This document shows, one piece after another, positions 1-10,284 of a stretch of DNA of 64,000 nt. The DNA comes from Methylotenera versatilis 7 (GTDB lineage Bacteria > Pseudomonadota > Gammaproteobacteria > Burkholderiales > Methylophilaceae). The DNA lies in the NCBI RefSeq assembly GCF_000799165.1, contig NZ_JUGF01000002.1, forward strand, positions 682,001 to 746,000, given 5' to 3'. Each line of letters starts with the position of its first letter. Positions within the stretch are counted from its first letter, which is position 1. The translations under genes were made by a program, and so were the position numbers. The notes beneath the pieces were generated by a model, which had not been told where the DNA came from, searched no databases, and saw nothing but the letters and a program-made list of their open reading frames with translations.

Positions 1-2776
1 GTGCTTCGGTTGAGATCGAACCTAAAGACATCGCACCGGTGGCAAAGCGTTTAACGATTTCTTTGGCCGGCTCAACGGAATCTAGTGGGATTGCTTTGCC
101 AGCTGATTTAATTTCAAACAAACCACGCAAAGTCATATGACGGCGCGTTTGGTCGTTAATTAACGCGGCATATTCTTTATAAGTCGTTGCAGAGTTAGTA
201 CGTGTTGCATGTTGTAATTTCGCAATGGAGTCTGGCGTCCACATATGTTCTTCGCCACGCACACGGAATGCGTACTCACCACCTGCATCAAGGCTATTAG
301 CCAGTACAGGATCATCGCCAAAAGCACTGACATGCAAACGCTCTGCCTCTTCCGCTACTTGATCTAAGCCTATACCTTCAATATTAGTCGCTGTGCCAGT
401 AAAATACTTATCTACAAACGCCGTGTTTAAGCCAATTGCTTCAAAAATTTGTGCGCCACAGTAAGATTGATAAGTAGAAATGCCCATTTTCGACATGACT
501 TTGTACAAGCCCTTACCAATGGCTTTTACGAATTTTTTGGCGCCTTCGGCACTGGCTTTGCTATTTGATTGATTATTCGCCATATGATTAATGGTTTCAA
601 ATGCTAGCCACGGACAAACCGCTTCGGCACCGTAACCGGCAAGCAATGCAAAATGATGTACTTCGCGCGCAGAACCTGTATCTATTACCAAACCAGTACT
701 GGTTCTTAGTCCGTGCTTCACTAAATGCTCATGTGTTGCAGAACAAGCCAGCAATGCAGGAATCGCCAAACGGTCTGCGCTAATATTTCTGTCTGACAGA
801 ATTAGGATATTAAATCCGTCACGCACTGCGTTTTCTGCTGCGCTTGCGATATTCGCTACCGCGGCAGCCATGCCATCTTTGCCTAATACTGCAGGGTACG
901 TAATGTCTAGCACTAAGGATTTATATTGGCTGTGCGTAAGTGTTGCAATGGCTTTCAATTGCTCTAACTCGTCTAACATTAAGACTGGTTGTGCAGCTTC
1001 CAAACGCATTGGTGGAGTCGTTTCATCCACGCCTAACAAGTTTGGCTTAGGGCCAATAAATGTCACCAACGACATGACCAACTCTTCGCGAATTGGATCG
1101 ATTGGTGGGTTCGTCACCTGTGCAAATAACTGTTTGAAATAGTTGTACAGTAGTTTTGGTTTGGCTGATAGTACTGGTAATGCAGCGTCATTACCCATTG
1201 ATCCTGCACCTTCTTCACCATTTGCCACCATTGGCGCCATGACAAATTTGATGTCTTCTTGCGTGTAACCAAATGCTTGCTGTGTATCCAATAAGCTGGC
1301 AGCCATTTCTAGCTTGCCCTCTACTTTTGACATATCACTCAAAAAGTAGCGTGTTTTTTCAATCCATTGCTTATAAGGTTTAGCGGTAGCTAGCGCATTT
1401 TTCACTTCAGCATCGCCAATGATACGGCCTTGCTCGGTATCAATCAGCAACATTTTGCCTGGTTCTAAACGCCATTTCTTGACAATTTTTTCTTGTGGGA
1501 ATGTCAGCACACCCATTTCAGACGCCATCATCACAATATCGTCGTCTGTCACTAGATAGCGTGCAGGACGTAGACCGTTGCGATCCAATGTTGCACCAAT
1601 CATACGGCCATCGGTAAATGCTACTGCTGCTGGACCATCCCATGGCTCCATCAATGCCGCATGATACTCATAGAAAGCACGACGCTCTTCATCCATCAGG
1701 TATTGGCCTGCGCCGTCTTTAGCACCCCAAGCTTCAGGAATCAACATCATCATTGCGTGTGGTAATGAATATCCACCAGCGACTAACAACTCTAGACAGT
1801 TATCAAAACAGGCTGAATCTGATTGACCTTCTGCGATTAACGGCCAAAGTTTCTCCAAATCCTCACCAATCACGCTCGACTTCATGGTTTCGTGACGTGC
1901 TGCCATCCAATTCACGTTACCTTGCACGGTATTGATTTCACCATTGTGCGCAATCATGCGGAATGGATGCGCTAAATCCCAAGCAGGGAAGGTATTAGTT
2001 GAAAAGCGCTGGTGCACTAGCGCTAACGCTGAAACGACACTTTCATCGTTTAAGTCTGTGTAATAAACGCCCACTTCGTTTGCCAGCAACATACCTTTGT
2101 AAACAATGGTGCGTGAAGACAGTGAAGGTATGTAAAAAGCGGCTTTGTCACTTAAGTTCAATTCACGTACAGCATGCTCGATACGCTTACGGATAACAAA
2201 CAATTTACGTTCAAACACATTTTGATCTGAAACTGTGCTTGCGATAATCACTTGATGCATGGTCGGCTCAACATCGCGTGCAGCTTGAGCGATATTACTA
2301 TTATTTACCGGCACATCACGCCAACCTAAAAAAGTTTGATTTTCTTCTGCAATGATTTTTGTGATTAGCGCTTCACAAGCTTCACGAGCTTTTGCAACTT
2401 GCGGTAAAAACACATTACCGACTGCGTATTGACCTGCATCCGGCAGATTGATATTCAGCTTGGCAGCTTGTTTACGCATAAACGCATCTGGCATTTGCAT
2501 TAACAATCCAGCACCATCACCCAATTTGGGGTCGTAACCAGTTGCTCCACGATGCGTTAGGTTGGTAAGTAGCTCCAAACCTTTTTGTACAATTTCATGG
2601 CTTTTCTTGCCTTTAATGTGCGCAACAAAACCCACACCACAGGCGTCTTTTTCGTTTGCCGAATTGTATAAACCCTGATTTATTGGTGCCAGACTATTGG
2701 GCACCGTGCTATTAGTCGCCGAAACTTCAATTTTAGTATTCATGGCTTCAGTCTTTACTGTCTTCGCGGATTGCAT
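1..2776 (-). CDS. gltB: Glutamate synthase (NADPH) large subunit, N-terminal ~925 residues (runs off the left edge)
   Basis: GltB hydrolyses glutamine and passes ammonia to 2-oxoglutarate to make glutamate, working with the small subunit GltD in the cytoplasm. After a roughly 45-residue leader the protein reads NEKDACGVGFVAH. The Cys is the expected N-terminal nucleophile of the class II glutamine amidotransferase domain, exposed after propeptide removal. The last residues before the window edge read RFATGAMSLGSISTEA, the conserved FMN/synthase-domain signature, so about 60 percent of a normal ~1500-residue protein is present. Two in-frame starts are possible: 2776 has an AGG upstream, and 2743 would shorten the leader by 11 residues. 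No frameshift was seen. The rest of the gene, and probably gltD, should lie left of the window. Confidence 0.93.
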   Translation of the reverse strand, partial: MQSAKTVKTEAMNTKIEVSATNSTVPNSLAPINQGLYNSANEKDACGVGFVAHIKGKKSHEIVQKGLELLTNLTHRGATGYDPKLGDGAGLLMQMPDAFMRKQAAKLNINLPDAGQYAVGNVFLPQVAKAREACEALITKIIAEENQTFLGWRDVPVNNSNIAQAARDVEPTMHQVIIASTVSDQNVFERKLFVIRKRIEHAVRELNLSDKAAFYIPSLSSRTIVYKGMLLANEVGVYYTDLNDESVVSALALVHQRFSTNTFPAWDLAHPFRMIAHNGEINTVQGNVNWMAARHETMKSSVIGEDLEKLWPLIAEGQSDSACFDNCLELLVAGGYSLPHAMMMLIPEAWGAKDGAGQYLMDEERRAFYEYHAALMEPWDGPAAVAFTDGRMIGATLDRNGLRPARYLVTDDDIVMMASEMGVLTFPQEKIVKKWRLEPGKMLLIDTEQGRIIGDAEVKNALATAKPYKQWIEKTRYFLSDMSKVEGKLEMAASLLDTQQAFGYTQEDIKFVMAPMVANGEEGAGSMGNDAALPVLSAKPKLLYNYFKQLFAQVTNPPIDPIREELVMSLVTFIGPKPNLLGVDETTPPMRLEAAQPVLMLDELEQLKAIATLTHSQYKSLVLDITYPAVLGKDGMAAAVANIASAAENAVRDGFNILILSDRNISADRLAIPALLACSATHEHLVKHGLRTSTGLVIDTGSAREVHHFALLAGYGAEAVCPWLAFETINHMANNQSNSKASAEGAKKFVKAIGKGLYKVMSKMGISTYQSYCGAQIFEAIGLNTAFVDKYFTGTATNIEGIGLDQVAEEAERLHVSAFGDDPVLANSLDAGGEYAFRVRGEEHMWTPDSIAKLQHATRTNSATTYKEYAALINDQTRRHMTLRGLFEIKSAGKAIPLDSVEPAKEIVKRFATGAMSLGSISTEA

Positions 2777-2914
2777 ATTTTTTGCCTAATAACTCTGTAT
2801 CAAAACATTTAGCGGAACCTTCAATAATACCGTTTAATGCTTTCAAGTTCAATCGCTTAAGCGCAAATTGATGGCAGTTTTAATAGAAAAAACGCCTTAA
2901 AAACTAAAAATAAT

Positions 2915-2946
2915 TTGACAATGCAAATGAGAATGATTATCATTTG
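2915..2946 (+). promoter_or_regulatory. Fur box overlapping a sigma70-type promoter
   Basis: A -35 TTGACA (2915-2920) and a -10 TATCAT (2938-2943) are separated by 17 bp. A 23-bp palindrome at 2924-2946, with perfect arms CAAATGA and TCATTTG around GAATGATTA, covers the -10. This matches the classic Fur operator (GATAATGATAATCATTATC type), so iron-dependent repression of the gene at 2992 is the likely reading. Confidence 0.8.
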
Positions 2947-2991
2947 TAACTGATGCGTTATTTCTCTAATATAAACTTTAAGGAGCTTAAG

Positions 2992-3243
2992 ATGAAAGAA
3001 ACTTTTTGCGAAAAAATTATATTGGCGAATAGCCTGGGCGTCTGCTTAACTTATTGCCCGGATTGCAATGTGGTCGAGCTCGAGATTGGCGCAATTTCAC
3101 TGCGCCTTAGTCCGGATGTGATACAGCGTGTTGCCAACATTATGATGAAGGCCAGTCTGCAACTTGATCACATTGAAGCGGTTAATCGCACAATGAAGTC
3201 AAATCAAACAGAGCAGGGCTCCAGACTGCAAATGACGCATTAA
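2992..3243 (+). CDS. Small hypothetical protein, 83 aa, probably iron (Fur) regulated
   Basis: I do not recognise this family. The start at 2992 is chosen because AAGGAG lies at 2980-2985. An upstream in-frame ATG at 2953 would add 13 residues but lacks a ribosome binding site and sits about 10 bases from the -10. The protein is cytosolic-looking with no signal peptide or membrane helix. It has four cysteines in its first third, two of them in YCPDC (a CxxC pair that could bind metal), followed by a mostly helical hydrophobic segment (LSPDVIQRVANIMMKAS). It is a single-gene unit under the Fur box and faces away from gltB. A role in iron homeostasis is inferred only from the promoter. Confidence 0.75.
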   Translation: MKETFCEKIILANSLGVCLTYCPDCNVVELEIGAISLRLSPDVIQRVANIMMKASLQLDHIEAVNRTMKSNQTEQGSRLQMTH

Positions 3244-3258
3244 ATGCGTTAAGTAAAC

Positions 3259-4560
3259 CTACAAAGCTGCAAAAGCTTTCTTAGCAACCTCAATCGTATA
3301 GGCGATATCAGCATCGGAATGTGCCGCAGAAACAAAGCCCGCCTCAAATGCAGAAGGGCCTAAGTAAATACCCCTATCCAACATGCTGTGGAAAAAGCGA
3401 TTGAAATGGTCTTTGTTGTTATTTTGCATAATCTCTGCATAACTGGTCGGACAAGCTTCACTGAAATACAAGCCAAACATACCACCCACATTTTGCGCAT
3501 TAAAAGTAACGCCAGCCTGTTTTGCAGCCTGCTTCAAACCATCCATTAGTTTTTTAGTTTGCGCAGTTAATTTAGCGTGGAAATCTGGCGCTTGAATTAA
3601 CTTAAGCGTTGCCAAACCAGCCGTTACTGCTACAGGGTTACCAGACAAAGTACCGGCCTGGTACACTTTACCCAACGGCGCCAATACGCTCATAATATCT
3701 TTACGTCCACCAAATGCACCAACAGGCAAGCCACCGCCAATCACTTTACCTAATGTAGTCATATCCGGCTTGATGTTATACAAAGCCTGCGCGCCGCCCA
3801 AATGCACCCTAAACCCAGTCATCACCTCATCAAAAATAAGTATTGCACCATGCTTAGTACACAGCGCGCGCAAGGTTTGTAAAAACTCATTTGTCGGCAC
3901 GATTAAGTTCATATTGCCAACCACAGGTTCAATAATCACACAGGCAATTTCATCGCCGCGCTTATCAAATAACTCTTGTAATTGCTGCGTATTGTTATAT
4001 TCCAGCGTCAAAGTGTGAGCGGCCACACTCGCTGGTACGCCGCCAGAATCTGGCTCGCCAAACGTCAATAAACCAGAACCTGCTTTTACCAGCAGACCAT
4101 CGGAATGGCCATGATAGCAACCCTCAAACTTCACAATTGTGTCGCGGCCTGTAAAGCCACGCGCCACGCGGATTGCGCTCATTGTCGCTTCTGTTCCACT
4201 GCTGTTTAAACGCACTTGCTCCATACTTGGCACAAGCTTGTTAATCAGCGCCGCCATTTCAAGCTCAAGCCCTGTTGGCGCTCCAAACGAAAGACTATTA
4301 GCCGCAGCAGCTTGCACCGCAGCAACCACTTCCGGATGTGCATGCCCAACAATCATCGGACCCCAGGAATTGATGTAGTCGATATACTCTTTGCCATCAA
4401 CATCCCACAGCTTTGAGCCCAACCCCTTTTTAAAGAATACCGGCGTACCACCTACAGAGCGAAACGCACGCACAGGTGAATTAACACCGCCCGGGATAAG
4501 CAGTTGTGATTTTTCAAATAGACTTTTATTTTGAGAAATATTGGGATTAAGTGAAGTCAT
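3259..4560 (-). CDS. hemL: Glutamate-1-semialdehyde 2,1-aminomutase
   Basis: This PLP enzyme converts glutamate-1-semialdehyde to 5-aminolevulinate in the C5 pathway of haem biosynthesis. The 433-residue length is normal. Family landmarks are visible: [10 protein letters not shown] near the N terminus, [17 protein letters not shown], the [10 protein letters not shown] loop, [10 protein letters not shown], and [18 protein letters not shown] holding the Schiff-base lysine. It follows thiE with a 3-base gap in a thiD-thiE-hemL run, so it is likely co-transcribed with thiamine genes. High haem demand fits the several c-type cytochromes encoded near the right end of the window. Confidence 0.97.
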   Translation of the reverse strand: MTSLNPNISQNKSLFEKSQLLIPGGVNSPVRAFRSVGGTPVFFKKGLGSKLWDVDGKEYIDYINSWGPMIVGHAHPEVVAAVQAAAANSLSFGAPTGLELEMAALINKLVPSMEQVRLNSSGTEATMSAIRVARGFTGRDTIVKFEGCYHGHSDGLLVKAGSGLLTFGEPDSGGVPASVAAHTLTLEYNNTQQLQELFDKRGDEIACVIIEPVVGNMNLIVPTNEFLQTLRALCTKHGAILIFDEVMTGFRVHLGGAQALYNIKPDMTTLGKVIGGGLPVGAFGGRKDIMSVLAPLGKVYQAGTLSGNPVAVTAGLATLKLIQAPDFHAKLTAQTKKLMDGLKQAAKQAGVTFNAQNVGGMFGLYFSEACPTSYAEIMQNNNKDHFNRFFHSMLDRGIYLGPSAFEAGFVSAAHSDADIAYTIEVAKKAFAAL

Positions 4561-4563
4561 AAT

Positions 4564-5199
4564 TTAATGCTTAAATAATTGTGAAAATTGTTGAGAGGTA
4601 GATTTTACGTCATCCGCACTAAAAATGGCTTGAATAAGGGCAATTGCATCTGCACCTGCCTGTATGGCTTGCGACGCATTTTGCAAATCAATACCACCGA
4701 TGGCGACACTTGGAACATTTAATTCAGCTCGTGCGCGCTTAAACAAGCTCAAATCTGCCACAGGCGCATTTGGCTTGGTGTTAGAAGCAAAACAAGCACC
4801 AAATGCCACATAATCTGCACCTTGATTTTGTGCAGTTAATGCCAGATCAAAACGGTTGTAACAAGAAGCACCTAATATTTTATTAGCGCCTATTCTGATT
4901 CTAACTTCTGTCAAATTGCCGTCATCTGCACCCAAATGCACACCATCTGCATCTAAGGCTAAACATAATTCTACAGAATCATTAATAATTAGCGGCACAT
5001 TAAACCGCCTGCACAAAGGCAATAGGGCACTCGCCTGTTGGGTTAGTAGCTGATGACTGGCTTGTTTATTGCGATATTGCAAAATATCAATACCGCCTTG
5101 CAAGGCCGCCTCTACTTTTTTAATCAGCAAATCGGTATCGCCAATATCAGGCGTAATCGCATAAAGTCCGTTAATGCTGAATAAATGGGACTTTTTCAT
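4564..5199 (-). CDS. thiE: Thiamine-phosphate synthase
   Basis: ThiE joins HMP-pyrophosphate and the thiazole phosphate to form thiamine monophosphate. The TIM-barrel signatures are present: GLYAITPD at the N terminus, DILQYRNK, PLIINDSVELCLALDADGVHLG, and VAIGGIDLQNASQAIQAGADAIALIQAIF near the C terminus. The open frame extends upstream to 5274, but those residues lack homology to the family, so I place the start at 5199 (MKKSHLFSINGLYAITP), with 5214 as an alternative. Either start overlaps the 3' end of thiD (29 or 44 bases), which points to translational coupling. No TPP riboswitch was recognised upstream of the pair. Confidence 0.92.
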   Translation of the reverse strand: MKKSHLFSINGLYAITPDIGDTDLLIKKVEAALQGGIDILQYRNKQASHQLLTQQASALLPLCRRFNVPLIINDSVELCLALDADGVHLGADDGNLTEVRIRIGANKILGASCYNRFDLALTAQNQGADYVAFGACFASNTKPNAPVADLSLFKRARAELNVPSVAIGGIDLQNASQAIQAGADAIALIQAIFSADDVKSTSQQFSQLFKH

Positions 5200-6037
5200 C
5201 TGCGTCCGTATCATCGTCACGCGCCCAAAAAAAGCGGTCAGGGATAAATTGCCCCATGCCTGGACGGAAAGCATTTTTGAGCGTTTGCCAAGTGTACTCT
5301 TGCGCCTCTTGAATCGCCTCTTCCATACTCAAGCCATGTGCCAAACACGCCGCAATTGCGCTGGTTAATGTACAACCAGAACCATGATAACTACCGGCAA
5401 GCCGTTCCCAATGGTAGGCTCTAATCAGTCCACTTGCACCAGATGGACTTGTGCCGTAAAGCGAATTGACAACATCTGTACTACGCTCGTGCGTGCCAGT
5501 AATTAACACGTATTCCGTACCCAATTCCAATAGGCGCTGCGCCGCTTCTTCAAGTGAAGTATTCTGAACCTCATCGCCCTCATCGTAAAACGCTAAACGG
5601 CGAGCCTCTATGCTATTCGGCGTAATTAATGTGGCTTGGGGGAACAGCAACTCAGTCATCGCTGCCTGCATTTCTTCATTTGCCAGCTCGTCACCACGAC
5701 CAGACGTTAAAATTGGATCAATCAACAACGGCACATCAGGATAATCCGCCATAATTTCAGCGATTACCGCAATATTTTCTACGCTGCCTAGCAAACCTAA
5801 CTTAAATGCAGACACCTGCACATCTTCCAAAATCGTGCGCGCCTGATCATTAATCCAATCAGAATCTAGCGCCATCACGCTTTCAACACCGACTGTATCT
5901 TGCACGGTAATACCTGTTACTACTGACAGCGGATGGCAGCCAATACTGGCCAAAGCCAGTATATCTGCCTGTAAACCTGCGCCACCGCTGGGGTCTGTGG
6001 CAGCAAACGTTAAAACGGTTGGTGGAGTTGGTGTCAT
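5171..6037 (-). CDS. thiD: Hydroxymethylpyrimidine/phosphomethylpyrimidine kinase
   Basis: ThiD phosphorylates HMP and HMP-phosphate in thiamine biosynthesis. The ribokinase-fold protein is 288 residues long and shows the hallmark N terminus TFAATDPSGGAGLQADI, GITVQDTVGV, the LLIDPILTSGRG segment, ITPNSIEARRL, and the phosphate-loop/active-site motif GSYHGSGCTLTSAIAA with the catalytic region near the C terminus. The start at 6037 is preceded by GAAAGAG. It is first in a thiD-thiE-hemL unit, directly downstream of the tRNA-Gly gene on the same strand. The acidic C-terminal tail (DDDTDADEK) overlaps the thiE coding start. Confidence 0.95.
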   Translation of the reverse strand: MTPTPPTVLTFAATDPSGGAGLQADILALASIGCHPLSVVTGITVQDTVGVESVMALDSDWINDQARTILEDVQVSAFKLGLLGSVENIAVIAEIMADYPDVPLLIDPILTSGRGDELANEEMQAAMTELLFPQATLITPNSIEARRLAFYDEGDEVQNTSLEEAAQRLLELGTEYVLITGTHERSTDVVNSLYGTSPSGASGLIRAYHWERLAGSYHGSGCTLTSAIAACLAHGLSMEEAIQEAQEYTWQTLKNAFRPGMGQFIPDRFFWARDDDTDADEKVPFIQH

Positions 6038-6049
6038 TACACTCTTTCT

Positions 6050-6123
6050 TGGAGCGGCTGGCGAGAATCGAACTCGTGTATCAAGCTTGGGAAGCTAGCG
6101 TTCTACCATTGAACTACAGCCGC
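6050..6123 (-). tRNA. glyT-like: tRNA-Gly, anticodon CCC
   Basis: The 74-nt minus-strand sequence folds as a cloverleaf with acceptor GCGGCTG/CAGCCGC, D arm GTTC/GAAC, anticodon loop TTCCCAA (anticodon at 6089-6091), T loop TTCGATT and an encoded CCA end. Two stem mismatches are visible: U28-U42 in the anticodon stem and A49-C65 at the base of the T stem. The gene lies between priA and thiD. The symbol is nominal. Confidence 0.93.
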
Positions 6124-6198
6124 AAATATAGTCATTTAGCTAAAGCGTCATTTTACTGCGTTTTTGCAGCAGATGCAGATTGAACCATAAATAGAGTC

Positions 6199-8430
6199 TT
6201 AAAACTCTAACGGATCAATATCCAGACTCCAGCGGATTTTTGCAGCCAGTGGCAAGGCGCTAATTTGTGGCATCCACATTTTAAGCAAACGCTGTAAGGC
6301 AACACGACTATTTGCCTGCAATAATAACTGCGCACGCTCCAAACCTTTCAAACGCTCCATTTGTGGACGTATCGGATCATAAATCATCACTTCACTCTTA
6401 AGCAGTCGCGCAATATTAATAGCTTGATTGAGAAATTGCTGCACTTGCGCATAATCATTGGCTTCTGCCCGCAGAAGTGCAAAAAAACTCACCGGAGGAA
6501 ACTGCATAATTTGCCGCTCTTGCAAGCACTCATTGGCGAAACTGACATAATCCTGCGCACGCAAAGTGTGAAAAAGTGCATGCTGAGGAAATGCAGTTTG
6601 TATCAATACTTCACCAGCCTTTTCAGCGCGACCAGCACGACCAGCGACTTGCATCAATTGGGCAAATAAGCGCTCTCCAGCACGAAAATCGTGGCTGTAT
6701 AACGCACTGTCAGTATCAATCACGCCAACTAAAGTCAAATTTGGAAAATCATGTCCTTTAGCCAACATTTGTGTACCAACCAAAATATCAATTTCCTGAT
6801 TGTGCACTTGGGTTAACAAATCCGTCAGTGCGTTTTTATTACGCATGCTGTCACGATCCACTCGCGCAATTCTGGCGGCGGGCAGCAAAGCTTGCAGCGT
6901 TTGCTCCAATCTTTGCGTCGCCTGCCCAATTGGCCGCATATCGGCATTGCCACAACTTGGGCATTGCACAGGAATTTTTTGCTCATGCCCGCAGTGATGG
7001 CATTTCAGTCTTTTTTGGCTTAAATGCACCACCAGCCTTGCAGAACAACGCGTACAAGGCGCAACCCATTGGCAGGCATTGCAGTGCAAAACGGGCGCAT
7101 AACCACGCCGATTAATAAATAACAGACTTTGCTCGCCTTTGCTTAAGCGTTCGCGCAAAGCCTTGATGAGCAGAGGCGACAAACCATTTTCAGTAGGAGA
7201 TTTTGCAATATCGACACAAAATATATTCGGCAAAACAGCATTTTCAACCGCGCGTTGCGTAAGGCTTAATAAGCCATATTGCTGCTTTTGTGCATTTTTA
7301 TGCGTTTCGTCTGGCGCGCTTGTTGCATTGAACCAAGTCTCTAAAGAAGGTGTAGCGCTGCCTAAAATAATGGGAATATTCAACTGTTTGGCACGCACCA
7401 TCGCCACATCGCGTGCATGGTAACGCATGCCATCCTGCTGTTTATAAGAGCTATCATGCTCTTCATCCATCACAATCATTTTCAGATGCGGCATAGGCGT
7501 AAATACGCTTAAACGTGTGCCAATCACAATTTTTGCTGCGCCAGAACTGGCGGCAAGCCAGTTTTGTAAACGCTCACTTTCACTTAAATTACTGTGCAGC
7601 GTAACTAAGGAAAATTGACTTAAGCGACTTCTGAAACGTGCCTCCAACTGTGGCGTTAAGTTGATTTCTGGCACCAACACCAAAACCTGTGCACCAATTC
7701 CTTGGGCATTTTTTTGGTTAAGTATTTGTTGTAAAACCTGAATGTAGATTTCAGTTTTTCCGCTACCAGTAATACCAAATAGCAGCCAAGGCTTAAATTT
7801 GTGAGTAAGCGCTAACACACAATTTATGACTTTTTCTTGCTCAGTATTTAATTGTGGCGCATTTGCAGATGAGGGCATCGAGGCTTTAATTGCCAGCACT
7901 TCTTGTGTGCTGACCATATTTAACTGCACTAGCTCGGCAATAGCCTTGCGCCAGCCAGTTGATACCAAACCAAGCTCTGCTTCGGTCATATTTGGCTGGC
8001 CTCGCAACAACGCAACGATGCGATGCATTAAGACCTTGCGCGCTGGAATTTGACTTACGTCCGCATCATCAGCCAAGGAGTAAGCAAATTGTTTACGCGA
8101 AACCGCCGGCTTAATTTGGCGCAACCGCAATGGCAGCGCCGATATCAAAGCTTGCCCCAACGGATAGTGATAATAATTGGCGCAAAACTGCAGCAATTTA
8201 AACGTATCCTTATCAAACACCACGTCATCAAAAACATGTGAAACTGACTTTAATTTTTCTATCGGATAATCGGATGTTTGCGCGATGCCAACCACCACAC
8301 CAACCAAATTGCGCCCAGCAAAAGAAACCACAACTCGGCTACCAACATGCGCGACAAAATCGCCGTTTAAATAATCGAAAGTTCGATTTAACGGTACATC
8401 CAACGCAATATTTAAAATAATGGGCGGCAT
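6199..8430 (-). CDS. priA: Primosomal protein N' (replication restart helicase)
   Basis: PriA recognises stalled forks and D-loops and reloads the replicative helicase. The 743-residue protein has the N-terminal 3'-DNA-binding domain (LNIALDVPLNRTFDY), Walker A GITGSGKTE, the DEEH box (MDEEHDSSYKQQDG), and helicase motif GSATPSLE. Eight zinc-binding cysteines lie in CNACQWVAPCTRC and CHHCGHEQKIPVQCPSC, followed by VGTQMLAKGHDFPNLTLV and the Q.AGRAGR motif. The length is normal and the start at 8430 matches family N termini. It is a single gene, divergent from argS across a 135-base gap. Confidence 0.97.
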   Translation of the reverse strand: MPPIILNIALDVPLNRTFDYLNGDFVAHVGSRVVVSFAGRNLVGVVVGIAQTSDYPIEKLKSVSHVFDDVVFDKDTFKLLQFCANYYHYPLGQALISALPLRLRQIKPAVSRKQFAYSLADDADVSQIPARKVLMHRIVALLRGQPNMTEAELGLVSTGWRKAIAELVQLNMVSTQEVLAIKASMPSSANAPQLNTEQEKVINCVLALTHKFKPWLLFGITGSGKTEIYIQVLQQILNQKNAQGIGAQVLVLVPEINLTPQLEARFRSRLSQFSLVTLHSNLSESERLQNWLAASSGAAKIVIGTRLSVFTPMPHLKMIVMDEEHDSSYKQQDGMRYHARDVAMVRAKQLNIPIILGSATPSLETWFNATSAPDETHKNAQKQQYGLLSLTQRAVENAVLPNIFCVDIAKSPTENGLSPLLIKALRERLSKGEQSLLFINRRGYAPVLHCNACQWVAPCTRCSARLVVHLSQKRLKCHHCGHEQKIPVQCPSCGNADMRPIGQATQRLEQTLQALLPAARIARVDRDSMRNKNALTDLLTQVHNQEIDILVGTQMLAKGHDFPNLTLVGVIDTDSALYSHDFRAGERLFAQLMQVAGRAGRAEKAGEVLIQTAFPQHALFHTLRAQDYVSFANECLQERQIMQFPPVSFFALLRAEANDYAQVQQFLNQAINIARLLKSEVMIYDPIRPQMERLKGLERAQLLLQANSRVALQRLLKMWMPQISALPLAAKIRWSLDIDPLEF

Positions 8431-8565
8431 ATTGATATGCTTATTTAGCCAGTCTAAAGACTAGCTTAGATTAATAATCCTGCTTGAGTTAAAATACTGC
8501 TTTTGCATTATTTGCTTAGTGTTTTTTAGTACTATTTGATGATTATTCTGAAAGTTTAACTGACC

Positions 8566-10224
8566 TTGAAAGCCCATTTAACCAAATTACTTACCAGCGC
8601 CGCTGACAGCATAGGCGCAGATATTGCCGAAATCAATATTGTGCTTGAGCGTCCAAAATCAGCTGAGCATGGCGACTTTTCCAGCAATTTGGCTATGGTG
8701 CTCGCCAAATCTTTACGCAAAAATCCGCGCGAATTAGCGACCAGTTTAATCAATGCCTTGCCACAAAGCGAATATATCGCAAAAGCAGAAATCGCAGGCG
8801 CAGGATTTATCAATTTCTTTTTGAATGCGCAATCGAAACAAAGCGTCATCGGCGAGATTTTGCTGCAAGGCACACAATTCGGGCGCAATAACGCCGGCGA
8901 AAATGCAAAAGTACAGGTTGAGTTTGTATCTGCGAATCCAACCGGGCCTTTGCATGTAGGCCACGGACGCGGCGCAGCAGTCGGCGATTGTTTGGCACGT
9001 TTACTGGATGCCAATGGCTGGAATGTGACACGTGAATTTTATTACAATGACGCTGGTGCGCAAATTGATAATTTAGTGATTTCGGTGCTGGCGCGCGCGA
9101 AAGGCATCGCAGTCGATGGCCCAAGCTTTCCTGAAAATGGCTATCGCGGCGATTATATTGTCGATATTGCCAATGCTTACTTGGCAAAAAACACAGTAGT
9201 GGCGGATGACATGCAGGTCACCGCCAGCGGCGATTTGAATGATACGGAATCTGTACGCGCATTTGCTGTGGCTTATTTGCGGCACGAGCAAGATTTGGAT
9301 TTAAAAGCTTTTCAAATTAAGTTTGATGTATTTTCATTAGAAAGCGCGTTGTATAGCACTGGAAAAGTAGAAAATACAGTACAAAATTTAATTAAGAGTG
9401 GTCACACTTACGAGCAGGACAATGCACTTTGGCTCAAAACCACTGACTTTGGCGATGACAAAGACCGCGTGATGCGCAAAAGCGATGGCGGTTATACCTA
9501 TTTTGTGCCTGATGTGGCTTATCATCAAGACAAGTGGGCGCGCGGCTTTAAACGTGTGATTAATGAACAGGGCGCCGATCATCACAGCACGATTACTAGG
9601 GTTAGGGCTGGTTTACAGGCTTTAGATGTAGGCATTCCAGCCGCCTGGCCAGATTATGTATTGCACCAAATGGTCACCGTGATGCGCGGTGGCGAAGAGG
9701 TCAAATTATCCAAACGTGCTGGCAGCTATGTCACTTTGCGTGATTTAATCGACGAGGTCGGCTGTGATGCAACACGATATTTTCTGGCAGCGCGTCGTGC
9801 CGATTCACAATTAATCTTTGATATTGACTTGGCACGCGCACAAACCAACGATAATCCTGTCTATTACATTCAATATGCGCATGCGCGCATTAATAGCGTG
9901 TTAACACAGTGGAACGGTGAAATTGCCAGCCTAAAACAAGTCGATTTAAGTCCACTTAACATGCCAAATGAGGCAAAATTGATGCAGCGTTTGAGTGAGT
10001 ATCCTGAAGTGGTGAGCGATGCCGCAACCGAACTGGCACCGCATACCATTGCTAATTATCTAAAAGAGTGCGCAGCCGATTTGCACAGTTACTATAACGA
10101 TACAAAATTTTTAGTAGAAGATGAGTCGACTAAATTGGCGCGTATGGCGTTAATCGCGGCAACACAGCAAGTGCTGAAAAATGGTTTAGATTTATTAGGT
10201 GTCAGCGCGCCGAATAAAATGTAA
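8566..10224 (+). CDS. argS: Arginyl-tRNA synthetase
   Basis: This class I aminoacyl-tRNA synthetase charges tRNA-Arg. The HIGH-type motif appears as [13 protein letters not shown], the KMSKS-equivalent as [13 protein letters not shown], and the C-terminal anticodon-binding domain contains the YAHARI segment. At 552 residues the length is slightly short but complete. Translation appears to begin at TTG (8566), because no in-frame ATG fits the family N terminus (MKAHLTKLL...). The start codon and weak upstream sequence suggest modest initiation. It is followed 60 bases later by a SPOR-domain gene, an arrangement common in betaproteobacteria and probably one transcript. Confidence 0.96.
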   Translation: MKAHLTKLLTSAADSIGADIAEINIVLERPKSAEHGDFSSNLAMVLAKSLRKNPRELATSLINALPQSEYIAKAEIAGAGFINFFLNAQSKQSVIGEILLQGTQFGRNNAGENAKVQVEFVSANPTGPLHVGHGRGAAVGDCLARLLDANGWNVTREFYYNDAGAQIDNLVISVLARAKGIAVDGPSFPENGYRGDYIVDIANAYLAKNTVVADDMQVTASGDLNDTESVRAFAVAYLRHEQDLDLKAFQIKFDVFSLESALYSTGKVENTVQNLIKSGHTYEQDNALWLKTTDFGDDKDRVMRKSDGGYTYFVPDVAYHQDKWARGFKRVINEQGADHHSTITRVRAGLQALDVGIPAAWPDYVLHQMVTVMRGGEEVKLSKRAGSYVTLRDLIDEVGCDATRYFLAARRADSQLIFDIDLARAQTNDNPVYYIQYAHARINSVLTQWNGEIASLKQVDLSPLNMPNEAKLMQRLSEYPEVVSDAATELAPHTIANYLKECAADLHSYYNDTKFLVEDESTKLARMALIAATQQVLKNGLDLLGVSAPNKM

Positions 10225-10284
10225 GCAGATTTAAATATAAACGTTATAACAATGTTAAGAAACAAGGCATATTAAGGATGCAAG

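Noticed and set aside
601-2196. Several 60 to 90-codon plus-strand ORFs across the first 2.2 kb
   Set aside because: They are antisense to gltB, whose continuous frame with conserved motifs accounts for the sequence.
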